DNA of 64,000 nucleotides from Lolliginicoccus lacisalsi (GCF_014841105.1 NZ_JACYWE010000008.1:62001-126000); one strand, 5' to 3'. Shown: positions 1 through 10,350, counted from the first letter of the stretch. Program-made: numbers and translations. The notes: generated by a model not told the origin, from the letters alone.

Positions 1-1
1 C

Positions 2-268
2 CACGCGCTCGTGCTCGGCACGGACGGCGCCATCCACGTGATCGACCCCTCGACCGGAGAACTGATCCGCGCGATCGCCGTCATCGATGCCTGGGAGGCA
101 CCAGAGTCGTGGCGAGACCCCCGGCCCATGCTGCACGCCAAGGGAAACACCGCGTACGTGAGCGATCCCAGGGGCAACTCCGTCCACGCCATCGATCTCG
201 CGTCGGAGGAGATCCGATCCACGCAGCTCGACGCCACTCCTACCGGCCTCGCTGCCGTCACCGGATAG
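2..268 (+). CDS. C-terminal fragment of a beta-propeller protein (possibly AztD-like zinc metallochaperone)
   Basis: The reading frame is open to the left edge, so only about the last 88 residues are present. They contain two blade-like repeats, AIHVIDPSTGELIRAI and TAYVSDPRGNSVHAIDL, each with the V-x-DP-x-x-G-x-x-x-x-I pattern of YncE/WD40-like seven-bladed propellers. The segment DAWEAPESWRDPRPM and the closing residues recall the C-terminus of AztD-type metallochaperones, which hand zinc to an ABC transporter in the cell envelope. That assignment is an inference from a short fragment; any YncE-like protein remains possible. A terminator hairpin follows the stop codon. Confidence 0.5.
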   Translation, partial: HALVLGTDGAIHVIDPSTGELIRAIAVIDAWEAPESWRDPRPMLHAKGNTAYVSDPRGNSVHAIDLASEEIRSTQLDATPTGLAAVTG

Positions 269-290
269 GCCCGGTTCCCTCAAGCGCGAC

Positions 291-336
291 GCGGCCCGTG
301 CAGTGCGGATCACACGCTGATCCCCTGCCGGGCCGC
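291..336 (+). terminator. Hairpin terminator after the propeller gene
   Basis: GCGGCCCG pairs with CGGGCCGC, and the stem extends through GCAG/CTGC with one bulged base, around a loop of about 22 nt. It starts 22 nt after the stop codon of the upstream gene and ends directly before the -10 box of the next gene. There is no U-tract, which is common for actinobacterial terminators. Confidence 0.5.
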
Positions 337-337
337 T

Positions 338-343
338 TACCCT
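338..343 (+). promoter_or_regulatory. Leaderless -10 box for the DUF368 gene
   Basis: TACCCT fits TANNNT and lies 6 nt before the ATG, so the transcript probably starts at or next to the start codon. This explains the lack of a Shine-Dalgarno sequence. Confidence 0.45.
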
Positions 344-349
344 AGAACA

Positions 350-1279
350 ATGGCGAATGCTCCCAGCACGCATGTGCTCAACGTTGTCCGCGGCGGCCTC
401 ATGGGCACCGCCGAGGTGATCCCCGGGGTCAGTGGCGGCACGGTCGCCCTCATCACCGGCCTGTATGACCGGTTGATCCTCTCCGCGGGGCATACCGTGA
501 GCGGGCTGCGCCTCGCCGTGTCCGACATCCCCCGCGGCCAGGGAACGGGACGCGCCATGGCCGAGCTGCGCAAGGTCGATTGGATCATGATCATCGCCGT
601 GCTCACCGGCATGGTCGCGATGCTGCTGATCGCCGCGAGAATCCTCGCGCCCCTCGTCGAGGAGCATCCGCAACGATCCTTCGCCGTCTTCTTCGGTCTC
701 GTGCTCGCCTCGATCTGGGTGCCCTACACCCATACCGGTCGGCGCTGGACCGCCATGAACTATGTCGTCGCGCTCGCTGCGGCCGTGGTGGCGTTCTTCC
801 TCACGGGGTTCCCCGAGGGCAACGCGTCCGACCCCAGCCCGTGGATCATCATGGGCGCCGCGGCCATCGCCATCAATGCGCTCGTGCTGCCCGGCGTCTC
901 CGGCTCGTTCATGCTGCTCGCCATGGGGCTCTACACCACCACCCTCGACGCTGTGAACGACCGCGATCTCGGCTACATCTTCTTCTTCGGGCTCGGCGCG
1001 TTCCTCGGCCTCTCCGTGTTCGTCAAGCTCCTCCAGTGGCTGCTCGAGCACTACCACCACCTCACCATGGTGGTGATGACCGGCCTGCTGGTTGGTTCCC
1101 TCCGCGCCCTGTGGCCCTGGCAGGGCGACGGCCGGGAGCTCCTCGCGCCCAGCGGTGACGTGCCCGTCACTTTTCTCCTCATGGCCGCTGGCGCCATCAC
1201 GGTCCTGGCGATCATGATCATCGCCCGCCGCTACGAGGCGCCGCGGACCGCGCCCGTCACCACCTCCACCGACGCCTGA
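350..1279 (+). CDS. DUF368 family membrane protein, probable undecaprenyl-phosphate transporter
   Basis: The 309-residue polytopic membrane protein opens with the DUF368 signature: residues 15-33 contain GLMGTAEVIPGVSGGT, and a second, internally related motif NALVLPGVSGSFM lies near residue 180. The repeated PGVSG motif is the hallmark of the family. DUF368 proteins (PopT) were shown in other bacteria to return undecaprenyl phosphate across the membrane for reuse in cell-wall synthesis. The role here is inferred from the family. The start is set by a -10 box 6 nt upstream. A small membrane-protein gene follows after 8 nt and is probably cotranscribed. Confidence 0.85.
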   Translation: MANAPSTHVLNVVRGGLMGTAEVIPGVSGGTVALITGLYDRLILSAGHTVSGLRLAVSDIPRGQGTGRAMAELRKVDWIMIIAVLTGMVAMLLIAARILAPLVEEHPQRSFAVFFGLVLASIWVPYTHTGRRWTAMNYVVALAAAVVAFFLTGFPEGNASDPSPWIIMGAAAIAINALVLPGVSGSFMLLAMGLYTTTLDAVNDRDLGYIFFFGLGAFLGLSVFVKLLQWLLEHYHHLTMVVMTGLLVGSLRALWPWQGDGRELLAPSGDVPVTFLLMAAGAITVLAIMIIARRYEAPRTAPVTTSTDA

Positions 1280-1287
1280 CCTCGCGC

Positions 1288-1734
1288 ATGACCTCCCGCA
1301 CAGCGCTGTGCCTGCTCGCGATCCATGCGGTCGCCGGCCTCGTCGGCGGCATCGCCATGCGCGTATCGGGCCTGGGCGGGTGGGTGTCGGCGATCGTGCT
1401 GGGCGTGGCCATCGGGCTAGGAGCGGGCACGTTTGCCACCGTGGGAGCGACGCTCGCGCATCGGCGCGAATCCCGCCGCCCCTCGCCCACCGGCTTCGCA
1501 TGGCGCAGGCGCTACACCGCCGCGGTGGCCGCCACCGTCCTCCTCGGCACGGGCCTCGCGCTCTTCGCGCTCGCCGTTGCCCGAGCGGGCAGCGTCGCTT
1601 CCATCACCCTTGTGGAACTGATGGTTCTCGCCACTGTCACCCTCGCGTTCTCGCTCATCTCCGCCGCGATCTCCCAGGCCTGCTTGCCCTCGCGCCACGG
1701 CAGCGGCGGAAAGGAGCACGACCCCCTCTTCTAG
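1288..1734 (+). CDS. Small four-helix membrane protein of unknown function
   Basis: The product has 148 residues and about four hydrophobic segments (roughly 5-25, 30-52, 78-98 and 103-127), with a basic loop after the second (HRRESRRPSPTG) and a short charged tail. I do not recognise the family. It starts 8 nt after the DUF368 stop, suggesting one operon and perhaps a shared envelope role. Its TAG stop overlaps the stop of the convergent HAD gene in the palindrome CTAG, so the two genes share four bases. Confidence 0.65.
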   Translation: MTSRTALCLLAIHAVAGLVGGIAMRVSGLGGWVSAIVLGVAIGLGAGTFATVGATLAHRRESRRPSPTGFAWRRRYTAAVAATVLLGTGLALFALAVARAGSVASITLVELMVLATVTLAFSLISAAISQACLPSRHGSGGKEHDPLF

Positions 1735-2447
1735 CGGTGTCGTGCCACCCAGTCCGCGAGCTCGCCGAAGCCGGTGACGTTGGCATCGAACTCATCCTCT
1801 GGCGCCACATCCACCTCCGCGCCCGGACCATGCTCGTCGGGGCGCGCCACGAGGGCCGTGCGGAACCCAAGAGACCGCGCGGCGCGGAGATCGTACTTGT
1901 GGCTCGCCACCATCATGATCTCGGTGGGTGGCACGCCCAGGTAACGGGCAGCGCCTAGGTAGGCGCGTGGATCGGGCTTGAACGTGCCGAACATCTCGGC
2001 CGCGAGGATCACCGTCCAGGGGATGCGTGAATGCCGGGTGATTCCCACCACAGCGGCGACGTCGGCATTGGAGAGCGTGGCGGTGATGACGTGCTCGTTG
2101 AGGGCGCGCACGCCGGCGACGACGTCGGGCCAGGGATCGAGCCGTTGCCAGGAGCGCGCGAGCTGCTCCCGCTGCGCCTCGGTCGCGTCGAGCCGATTCT
2201 CGTGCAGCAGCTCCTCGAGGGCCGTGCGGTAGACCGAATGGACGCTGATCCAGTCGCCGGTGTGCCCGGCGAGGCCGGCGAGAGCCTCGAAGTACCGGGC
2301 CCGCCACTCGTTGACGAAGCCTCCCCAGCCATCCTCGGCGGGGGCAGGTCCCAGGACCGCGCCGCAGGCCTTGGTGACCGTGGAGTAGAAGTCCGTGGCG
2401 GTGCCCTGTACATCGAACAGGACGGCAGAGATCATGCGATCACTCAA
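1731..2447 (-). CDS. HAD hydrolase, haloacid dehalogenase type II-like
   Basis: The product has 238 residues with the HAD motifs in order: FDVQGT near residue 11 (nucleophile Asp12), TLSNAD near 113 (motif II), GTFKPDPRAYLGAA near 147 (catalytic Lys) and VASHKYDLRAARSLGF near 170 (acidic motif). Length and the KPDPRAY signature match the type II 2-haloacid dehalogenase family, which hydrolyses L-2-haloacids. Many annotated members have unknown natural substrates. The residue two after the nucleophile is Gln; dehalogenases usually have Tyr or Phe there, so dehalogenase activity is uncertain. The start may be GTG at residue 1 or ATG at residue 5. Confidence 0.8.
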   Translation of the reverse strand: MSDRMISAVLFDVQGTATDFYSTVTKACGAVLGPAPAEDGWGGFVNEWRARYFEALAGLAGHTGDWISVHSVYRTALEELLHENRLDATEAQREQLARSWQRLDPWPDVVAGVRALNEHVITATLSNADVAAVVGITRHSRIPWTVILAAEMFGTFKPDPRAYLGAARYLGVPPTEIMMVASHKYDLRAARSLGFRTALVARPDEHGPGAEVDVAPEDEFDANVTGFGELADWVARHR

Positions 2448-2498
2448 CCACGACGGTGTGGATCTAGCTATTCGAGGCCGATCGCTCGATCCCAGCGG

Positions 2499-4013
2499 CT
2501 AGCGCCGCATCGCTCCGCGCAGCAGCCCGTTGTTGTAATCCTCGATGAGGTGATCGACGGTTTCCTTCGCGCACGTCTTGTTGGTACCGATGAACCCGGA
2601 TGGTCCGCGCTTGATCCAGCCGGTGACGTAGCTGCCCTGCCGGAGGGCTCCATCGGCTCCGGTGACGCGGCCCTCGATGTTGGGGATGATGCCGCGCGCT
2701 TCGTCGAACGGCACGCCCGGCAAGGCTGTTCCGCGGTAGCCGACGGATCGGATGACCAGGCCTGTGCTGAGGGTCTCGGTGTGGCCGGTGCCGACTGCCA
2801 GTGCGCGGCCGTCCTGCTCGACGAGCTCGTTGTGCTCGGCGGTGATGCTGGCGACCCGGCCGTCTCCGTGGATCTCCCGTGGCGACACGAGGTATCGCAG
2901 CACGATGCGCCGCTCGTCCGCGGTGGCTTCGCCCATGTTCAGCGCGATCTCCTCGGCGATCGCGAGCTTGCGCTCGGTGGCCGGGGCGAGGGTGCCATTG
3001 TTGCGCTGCAGCTCGGTGGCAGCGTCGATGTGGAGCTCCTGCTTGTCGATGACGAGGCGGGCAGGATGCTTGCGGGCGAGGCCGAGCAGCTCCGGCAAGG
3101 TGTAGGCAGCCTGGGCGGGTCCGCGGCGCCCGAGGATGACGACCTCGCGGACAGCGCTGGCCCGCAGCGCCTCGAGGGCATTCGGCGCGATGCTGGTGGC
3201 GGCGAGCCTCTCGGGGTCGGTGGTGAGAATGCGGGCCATGTCGAGGGCAACGTTGCCGTTGCCGATGATGACGACCCGCTCGTGGTCAAGGGGATAGTCA
3301 CGGTCCGCATGGTCAGGGTGGCCGTTATACCAGGCGACGAAGTCGGTGGCAGCGACACTGCCGGGAAGGTCCTCCCCGGGGATCCCGAGACGCCGGTCCG
3401 AGGAGGCGCCGGTCGCGTAGATCACGGCGTGGTGGGTCTCGTGGAGCTCCGCGTCCGTCACATCCACCCCGAGCTCGGTACCGAATCGCTGCTCGAGCCT
3501 GCGGTCCGCGCTGATGATGTCGAACAGGTCAGCAACCTGGCGGGTGGCCTCATGGTCTGGGGCGACGCCGTACCGGGCGAGGCCGTAGGGCCTATCGAGC
3601 CGCTCATGCATCGTGACGGCAACGTCGCGCTGCTTGAGCAGCTCATCGGCGGCATACATCGCGGCGGGCCCCGAGCCGACGATGGCGACACGCAGCAGGT
3701 CGGGCGAGGGCTGCTTGCGTGGCGAAATGGGGATCAGCGCGAGCGGGGTGCGCGGCCGGGGCTGCTGGTAGAAGGCCGCATTGATGTCGCGGAACTCCTG
3801 CTGGTGCGGCTCGAGCTTGCGGTGGGGCACGATGGCATCCACTGGACAGGCATCCACGCAGGCCCCGCAGTCGACGCAGGCCTCCGGGTCGATGTGGAGC
3901 ATCTCGGCCGCGAGGAAGTCGGGCTCGTCGGGGCTGGGATGGATGCAGTTGACAGGGCACGCGAAGACGCAGGAGGCATCCGCGCAGCATGCCTGCGTGA
4001 CGACGTGGGGCAT
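2499..4013 (-). CDS. fprB: Ferredoxin/ferredoxin-NADP reductase fusion (FprB-like)
   Basis: The product has 504 residues. Residues 1-60 form a bacterial ferredoxin domain: one cysteine cluster has C-x5-C-x3-CPVNC and the second CVDCGACVDACP. From about residue 105 there is an FAD-binding adrenodoxin-reductase-like domain with GSGPAAMYAADEL and the NADPH site GNGNVALDMARIL near 230. Mycobacterial FprB has the same fusion and begins MPH; this start is chosen to match it and lies 7 nt after the upstream stop codon. It transfers electrons from NADPH to a ferredoxin centre. The gene directly upstream encodes a diiron oxygenase, so this reductase may be its electron supply. Confidence 0.9.
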   Translation of the reverse strand: MPHVVTQACCADASCVFACPVNCIHPSPDEPDFLAAEMLHIDPEACVDCGACVDACPVDAIVPHRKLEPHQQEFRDINAAFYQQPRPRTPLALIPISPRKQPSPDLLRVAIVGSGPAAMYAADELLKQRDVAVTMHERLDRPYGLARYGVAPDHEATRQVADLFDIISADRRLEQRFGTELGVDVTDAELHETHHAVIYATGASSDRRLGIPGEDLPGSVAATDFVAWYNGHPDHADRDYPLDHERVVIIGNGNVALDMARILTTDPERLAATSIAPNALEALRASAVREVVILGRRGPAQAAYTLPELLGLARKHPARLVIDKQELHIDAATELQRNNGTLAPATERKLAIAEEIALNMGEATADERRIVLRYLVSPREIHGDGRVASITAEHNELVEQDGRALAVGTGHTETLSTGLVIRSVGYRGTALPGVPFDEARGIIPNIEGRVTGADGALRQGSYVTGWIKRGPSGFIGTNKTCAKETVDHLIEDYNNGLLRGAMRR

Positions 4014-4020
4014 CCCGGGG

Positions 4021-5028
4021 TCACGCTGCCCGAGTGAGGCTCGCGACCATCGCTTGGTCGGCGGTGGGCTCGCTGCGGTAGCGGGTAGGCCGTCCGGCAA
4101 TGCCGCACAGCTTCCATACTGCCTTCGCGACGGGGTTCATCAGGCCGGCGTCGCGGGCGAGGGCGCGCACGTCACCGAAGATGTCGCGCAGGGTCTCGTG
4201 GGATTCCGGCGAATCCCAGTAGAGCTCCTTGATGACGGAGCGCGGGATCTCGAAGCGGTCGATGAACTGCTGGGGCGGGATGACGATGATGTCGCACATC
4301 CAGCGCATGGTGACCGGGAACAGCACCGAGAGCAGGTGCTTCTTGATGGGGTTGAGCTCGGGGACGTTGCGCAGGAGGTACTGGTGCGCGAACGAGATGT
4401 GCCGGGCCTCCTCGGCCACGTGGATCTGCATGACCCGCTCGAGCATGGGGTGCAGCTCGCCACCCGCGCGCAGGATCGATTTCTGCACATGGTCGATGGG
4501 CTCCTCGCCGCCGAGAACGAAGGTGAAGAACCACTCGGGGTAGATGCGCACGGCCACGCCGACGAGCGGCACGAGCTTGCGAAGCAGCCCGGTCATGCCG
4601 GGGACGTCCGCGCCGATGCGGTTGACGCCCTCCTGGAACATGAGGGTGTGGTTGCATTCCTCGCCCGCCTCGTGGGTGACGTAGCGGAACTCCGGATTGC
4701 CGTTCTCGAGCATGAACGCGTAGTGCATGATGCCGCGGATGAGAACGTTCTCGAAGTGCAGGCCGACCTTCATGATGTTGGCCTGGCGCCACATGCCCAT
4801 CTCGATCTGCTTCTCGCGGGGCTGCGCGAGGTACCAGGGGTGGCGACCGAGCGGATCGGCCTTGGGGAGGATCCAGCGGGGGTCGTCGGCGATGACGGCG
4901 TACTCGTCGGAGTCCCAGGCGATGTCCTCGTAGGGGTCGAAATGCTTGCGCGTGGACCCCTCGGAGAGCGTCGTGAGGAGGTCGGTGTACTGGCTGGCTT
5001 TCACAGCATCGTCGATGGAAAGCGTCAT
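4021..5028 (-). CDS. AurF-like diiron oxygenase
   Basis: The product has 335 residues with diiron-ligand motifs: an early helix FENVLIRG around residue 105, EAGEECNHTLMFQE around 138 and AEEARHISFAHQYLL around 212. EECNH and EEARH are the E-x-x-H type ligand pairs of ferritin-like diiron enzymes. The whole resembles the AurF/p-aminobenzoate N-oxygenase-like family common in Mycobacteriales, which oxidises amines or carbons with O2; the substrate here is unknown. A strong SD (GAGGGG, 5 nt before ATG) supports the start. It is the first gene of an operon with the FprB-like reductase. Confidence 0.82.
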   Translation of the reverse strand: MTLSIDDAVKASQYTDLLTTLSEGSTRKHFDPYEDIAWDSDEYAVIADDPRWILPKADPLGRHPWYLAQPREKQIEMGMWRQANIMKVGLHFENVLIRGIMHYAFMLENGNPEFRYVTHEAGEECNHTLMFQEGVNRIGADVPGMTGLLRKLVPLVGVAVRIYPEWFFTFVLGGEEPIDHVQKSILRAGGELHPMLERVMQIHVAEEARHISFAHQYLLRNVPELNPIKKHLLSVLFPVTMRWMCDIIVIPPQQFIDRFEIPRSVIKELYWDSPESHETLRDIFGDVRALARDAGLMNPVAKAVWKLCGIAGRPTRYRSEPTADQAMVASLTRAA

Positions 5029-5058
5029 GGTTACCCCTCAAAGAGTATCTTGGTCACG

Positions 5059-5074
5059 GTGTCCCATGTGAGAC
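5059..5074. promoter_or_regulatory. Imperfect palindrome upstream of the diiron oxygenase
   Basis: GTGTCCCATGTGAGAC is self-complementary at 12 of 16 positions, centred on CATG, about 38 nt upstream of the diiron oxygenase start in a 211-bp divergent gap. It could be an operator for a regulator not present nearby. The pattern is short and imperfect. Confidence 0.25.
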
Positions 5075-5226
5075 GCTCTTGACGGTAAGCCGCCCCGGCA
5101 AACATGTCAATGCTCATTGGCACAATTGCCGTGGACACAATCTGATCACGACGCTCACCAGGCCTGATGCAAACCTCGCGGCAACTGTGATGCGCAACAC
5201 CCATGCTTGATCCACGGGGACTTGGG

Positions 5227-5232
5227 TAGCTT
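5227..5232 (+). promoter_or_regulatory. Leaderless -10 box
   Basis: TAGCTT lies 7 nt before the ATG of the following membrane-protein gene and supports that start over an upstream in-frame ATG. Confidence 0.4.
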
Positions 5233-5239
5233 CAGAACC

Positions 5240-6211
5240 ATGAGCCCAACCAATCCCCCACGAGTCCTGGTGCTCGCCGAGCCCGGTCTTGCCACGCAGG
5301 CTTCGCGCGAGGCCCTGAGGCGGCTCGAAGCCGAGAACTACGACATCAGCCTCTCCACCCGTTCGCTCCCCCTCGACGACGACGGCGAGATCATCCTCAG
5401 CAGCACCGCGTCGGAGACCGGGGATGGCAACGCCCCCGACATCATCATCGGGGTCACCGAGTTGCCGCGGCTCGCCGAGGACGGGCCCAACGCTATCGAT
5501 ATCGAGTCGCGCGCCGACGCCGCGCTGATCTCCCTGCCCGGGCTCGGCGCGACAGGGCTGCCCCGCAAGATCGCCAACGCCATCACCACGGTGCTCCAGA
5601 CAGGCACCGAGGGCCGGCGGACCGCGTTCGGGGCGCGCTTTCCCCGCTGGCCCCGGGTGCTGCTGGGAATGGTCCGCGTGAATCGCCCCTGGCGGCTTGT
5701 CCCTAGCTTGTCGAGCGCGATGGCCGCTGCGGCCGCGACCGCCGCCTTCGGCATCTTCTTCTCCAGCATCTGGATGATGGCCACCGCCCTCCACCCCGCC
5801 AGGCTCACCCTCATCACCGCCATGTCGATCGCCGCGATGACGCTCTGGCTCATCGCTTACAACCGCCTCTGGGATCCCCCCGGCGCCCGCGGCAAGCACA
5901 CCCATGCAGCGGTCTACAACTTGGCCACCGTGCTCACCGTCGGCCTTGGCGTCAGCATGATGTATGTGGGGCTCTACATCGCCACGTTCATCGCCGCGCT
6001 CATCGTCATCTCCTGGGATTTCCTCGGCACCACGCTGGGCGAACCGGCATCGCTGGCGGACTACGCGAAGCTCGCGTGGCTATCGACCTCTATGGGGACC
6101 GTGGCCGGGGCGCTCGGCTCCAGTGCCGAGGACAAGGACGAGATCCAGCGGGCCGCGTTCGCAAACCGCGAGCGCGAGCGCCGGTCAGCGCGGGAATCGA
6201 GCGACTCCTGA
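5240..6211 (+). CDS. Conserved-looking membrane protein of unknown function
   Basis: The product has 323 residues in two parts. Residues 1-120 form a soluble domain with alternating hydrophobic strands (RVLVLAEPG, DIIIGVTELP, AALISLPG), like an alpha/beta fold. Residues 155-265 hold about four membrane helices, followed by a charged tail rich in Arg and Glu. I do not recognise a family or catalytic motif. The gene stands alone, divergent from the diiron oxygenase operon and ending 9 nt from the convergent RNase Z gene. The start follows a -10 box at 7 nt. Confidence 0.65.
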   Translation: MSPTNPPRVLVLAEPGLATQASREALRRLEAENYDISLSTRSLPLDDDGEIILSSTASETGDGNAPDIIIGVTELPRLAEDGPNAIDIESRADAALISLPGLGATGLPRKIANAITTVLQTGTEGRRTAFGARFPRWPRVLLGMVRVNRPWRLVPSLSSAMAAAAATAAFGIFFSSIWMMATALHPARLTLITAMSIAAMTLWLIAYNRLWDPPGARGKHTHAAVYNLATVLTVGLGVSMMYVGLYIATFIAALIVISWDFLGTTLGEPASLADYAKLAWLSTSMGTVAGALGSSAEDKDEIQRAAFANRERERRSARESSDS

Positions 6212-6220
6212 TCACCGCGA

Positions 6221-7129
6221 CTACAGCGGGATGACATCGAGATCGCGCGCGATGTGGATCGGCCCGGTGAACTCGCCGCGCGCCTCGTCCTCGAAGGCCT
6301 GCATGCCTCCGAGCCCATAGCGCTGGGAAAAATGCGTGAGCACGAGCCTGCCCGCCCCCGCGAGCGAGGCGATGCGGCCTGCCTGCCGCGCGGTGAGATG
6401 CCGGTAGCGCGCCGCGATGTGCTCCTCGGCGGACAGGAACGTCGCCTCGATGACCAGGGTGTCCGCTCCCGAGGCGAGGGCGATGGCGTTATCGCACCAG
6501 CCGGTATCCATCACGAACGCGAGCGACGCTCCCCGGCTCGGGGTGGAGAAGTCCCCGAGCTCGATGGTTCGCCCGGAATCGAGCCGGAGATGCCCCTGCT
6601 GCTTGAGCTGACCAACCCGAGGCCCGGTCACGCCGATCGCGGCGAGTTCGTCGGCATGCATGTGCACGCCATCGGGATCCGCGAGCCGATAGCCGTAGAC
6701 AGGGACGCTGTGCAGCAGCGGCAGCGCCGTCATCCGCGGCTGCCCGAACGCGGGCGGCTCCGCGCCCTCGAGCGCGTGCGGCCGGATCACGTCGGTGGGG
6801 TGGAACTCGCTCGCCCACCGCAGCCGTTGGTAGTACTGCTCTCCCGCGGCCGGATAGGCCACGGTCACCTCGTGCGGCACACCATCGCGCGCGATTCGCT
6901 GGACGATGCCCGGCAGGCCGAGGCAATGGTCACCGTGGAAGTGCGTGATGCACACCTGGTTGATGTCGTGCGCGGAGATCCCCGCGCAGGACATCTGCCG
7001 CTGGCTGCCCTCGCCGGGATCGAAGAGGATGCCGGAGCTGCCCCAGCGCAGGAAGTACCCGTTGTGATTGCGCTGGCGCGTGGGGACAGCACTGGCCGTC
7101 CCGAGGATCACGAGCTCCCGCGGGGACAA
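6221..7129 (-). CDS. rnz: Ribonuclease Z (tRNA 3' processing endonuclease)
   Basis: This metallo-beta-lactamase fold protein of about 302 residues has the zinc motif HFHGDH near residue 58 and the RNase Z N-terminal pattern LGTASAVPTRQRNHNGYFLRW. Further metal-site residues are seen in FVMDTGWCDN and LTHFSQRY. The enzyme cuts tRNA precursors at the discriminator base. A TTG start is proposed 8 nt after the purA stop, giving an N-terminus (SPRELVILGTAS) like homologues; GTG six codons further in is the alternative. The close spacing implies cotranscription with purA. Confidence 0.85.
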   Translation of the reverse strand: MSPRELVILGTASAVPTRQRNHNGYFLRWGSSGILFDPGEGSQRQMSCAGISAHDINQVCITHFHGDHCLGLPGIVQRIARDGVPHEVTVAYPAAGEQYYQRLRWASEFHPTDVIRPHALEGAEPPAFGQPRMTALPLLHSVPVYGYRLADPDGVHMHADELAAIGVTGPRVGQLKQQGHLRLDSGRTIELGDFSTPSRGASLAFVMDTGWCDNAIALASGADTLVIEATFLSAEEHIAARYRHLTARQAGRIASLAGAGRLVLTHFSQRYGLGGMQAFEDEARGEFTGPIHIARDLDVIPL

Positions 7130-7137
7130 TGCCCTGC

Positions 7138-9197
<2,060 letters not shown>

Positions 9198-9201
9198 GGG
9201 G

Positions 9202-9249
9202 GTCACCACGTGACGGTGTGGTCCTGCGTCACCACGTGACGGTGTGGTC
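9202..9249. repeat. 22-bp direct duplication at the 3' end of the CDF gene
   Basis: Two identical 22-bp copies are separated by CTGC. The right copy encodes the last residues (DHTVTW) and stop of the cation transporter; the left copy repeats them in the gap to the convergent gene. Each contains the palindrome GTCAC-C-A-C-GTGAC, so each could fold weakly. Confidence 0.8.
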
Positions 9250-10146
9250 GCAGTGGCGCTTCTCCTCCGGGGAGTCGATCTGGATGGTGGCGTGATCGAG
9301 GCCGTGCGCGGCGAGGGCATTCTTCGCTAGGCGCAGCACTTCCTGGTTGTCCGCGCTCGTGGTCAGGTGGACCGTGACGACATCCATGCCCGTGGTCAGG
9401 CTCCAGATGTGCAGGTCATGCACGTCCTCCACTCCGGGGATGGCGGAGAGATCCGCATCGACCTGGGCCACATCGACTTCGGCGGGCGAGGCCTGGGTGA
9501 GGATGCGCAGTGCCTGACCGGCGAGCTTGAGCGCGCGGGGGACGATCCAGAGCGAGATGAGGACACCGGCGACCGCATCGGCCCGGTTCCAGCCGAACGC
9601 CAGGGTGAGCACGCCGGCGATAAGCACGCCCACGCTGCTCACGGCGTCCGCGAGGACTTCCATGTAGGCGCCCTTCATCGCGAGGGACTCGCGGGAGCCG
9701 CTGCGGATGATGAGCAGCACCACGATGTTCGCGGCGAGGCCGGCGAGGGCGACGAGGATCATCGGGAGACCCGGGACCTCGGGCGGCGCGCTCAGGCGCT
9801 CGATGGCCTCGATGAGGATGTAGGCGGAGATGCCAAGCAGCAACGTGGCATTGATGATCGCGGTGAGCACTTCGGCGCGGTGCCAGCCGAAGGTGCGGCG
9901 GGGGTTGCGGCTGCCGCGGTGGGCGAGGATGAGCGCGGTGACGCCCATGAGGAGCGCGATGACGTCGGTGGCCATGTGGCCGGCGTCAGCGAGGAGCGCG
10001 AGCGAGCCGATGAGGATGCCGACCACGACCTCGAGGATGAGGAACGCGACGATGATGGCGAGCCCGATGAGCATCCGGTTGATGCGTGCCCGAGTGGGCT
10101 TCTCGCCTGGTTCGATACCGTGCCCGTGGCCGTGTCCCGCGCCCAT
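9229..10146 (-). CDS. Cation diffusion facilitator (CDF) family metal transporter
   Basis: The product has 305 residues. The N-terminus is His-rich (GAGHGHGHGIEPGEK). Six membrane helices follow, with the metal site LLADAGHMATDV in helix 2 (residues about 52-63; consensus HxxxD-like) and SSVG/DAVSSVG in helix 5, then a cytoplasmic domain ending DHTVTW. CDF proteins export Zn2+, Co2+ or similar ions from the cytosol by proton antiport. The start is chosen at ATG with GGAGG upstream. Two palindromes lie 45-75 nt upstream and suggest metal-responsive repression. Confidence 0.88.
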   Translation of the reverse strand: MGAGHGHGHGIEPGEKPTRARINRMLIGLAIIVAFLILEVVVGILIGSLALLADAGHMATDVIALLMGVTALILAHRGSRNPRRTFGWHRAEVLTAIINATLLLGISAYILIEAIERLSAPPEVPGLPMILVALAGLAANIVVLLIIRSGSRESLAMKGAYMEVLADAVSSVGVLIAGVLTLAFGWNRADAVAGVLISLWIVPRALKLAGQALRILTQASPAEVDVAQVDADLSAIPGVEDVHDLHIWSLTTGMDVVTVHLTTSADNQEVLRLAKNALAAHGLDHATIQIDSPEEKRHCDHTVTW

Positions 10147-10190
10147 GGTGCCTCCTCCGGGTTCGCGCTGGTTTCGCTCGACGCCCCAAG

Positions 10191-10220
10191 TATGCACACA
10201 TACGCATATATTGTTCAATA
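10191..10220. promoter_or_regulatory. Double palindrome in the CDF promoter
   Basis: TATGC-N8-GCATA is followed directly by TATTG-TT-CAATA, sharing no bases beyond the junction. Both are AT-rich against very GC-rich surroundings and sit 45-74 nt upstream of the CDF start. Read on the minus strand they contain ATATGCGTATG and TTGAACAATA, similar in character to ArsR/SmtB (NmtR, CmtR, KmtR) operators. No such regulator gene is adjacent. Confidence 0.45.
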
Positions 10221-10304
10221 GGTTGGTGATGGCGGCCACGCGCGATGAGCCGCTGGCGCCCGATTGGCGGTTGCGCCCGCGTGGCCTCGGCCGGACCTCT
10301 GCCG

Positions 10305-10346
10305 GGGCTCGGCGCGGGCTCGGCGTGGGCTCGGCGCGGGCTCGGC
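10305..10346. repeat. 11-bp tandem repeat, four copies
   Basis: GGGCTCGGCGC (one copy ends in T, the last is partial) is repeated head to tail in the 355-bp gap between the CDF gene and the FUSC gene. The gap shows no coding potential that I can support. Confidence 0.7.
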
Positions 10347-10350
10347 GATT

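Noticed and set aside
2031-4037. Long plus-strand frame opposite the FprB-like gene
   Set aside because: Antisense shadow of a well-identified gene; no domain or ribosome site.
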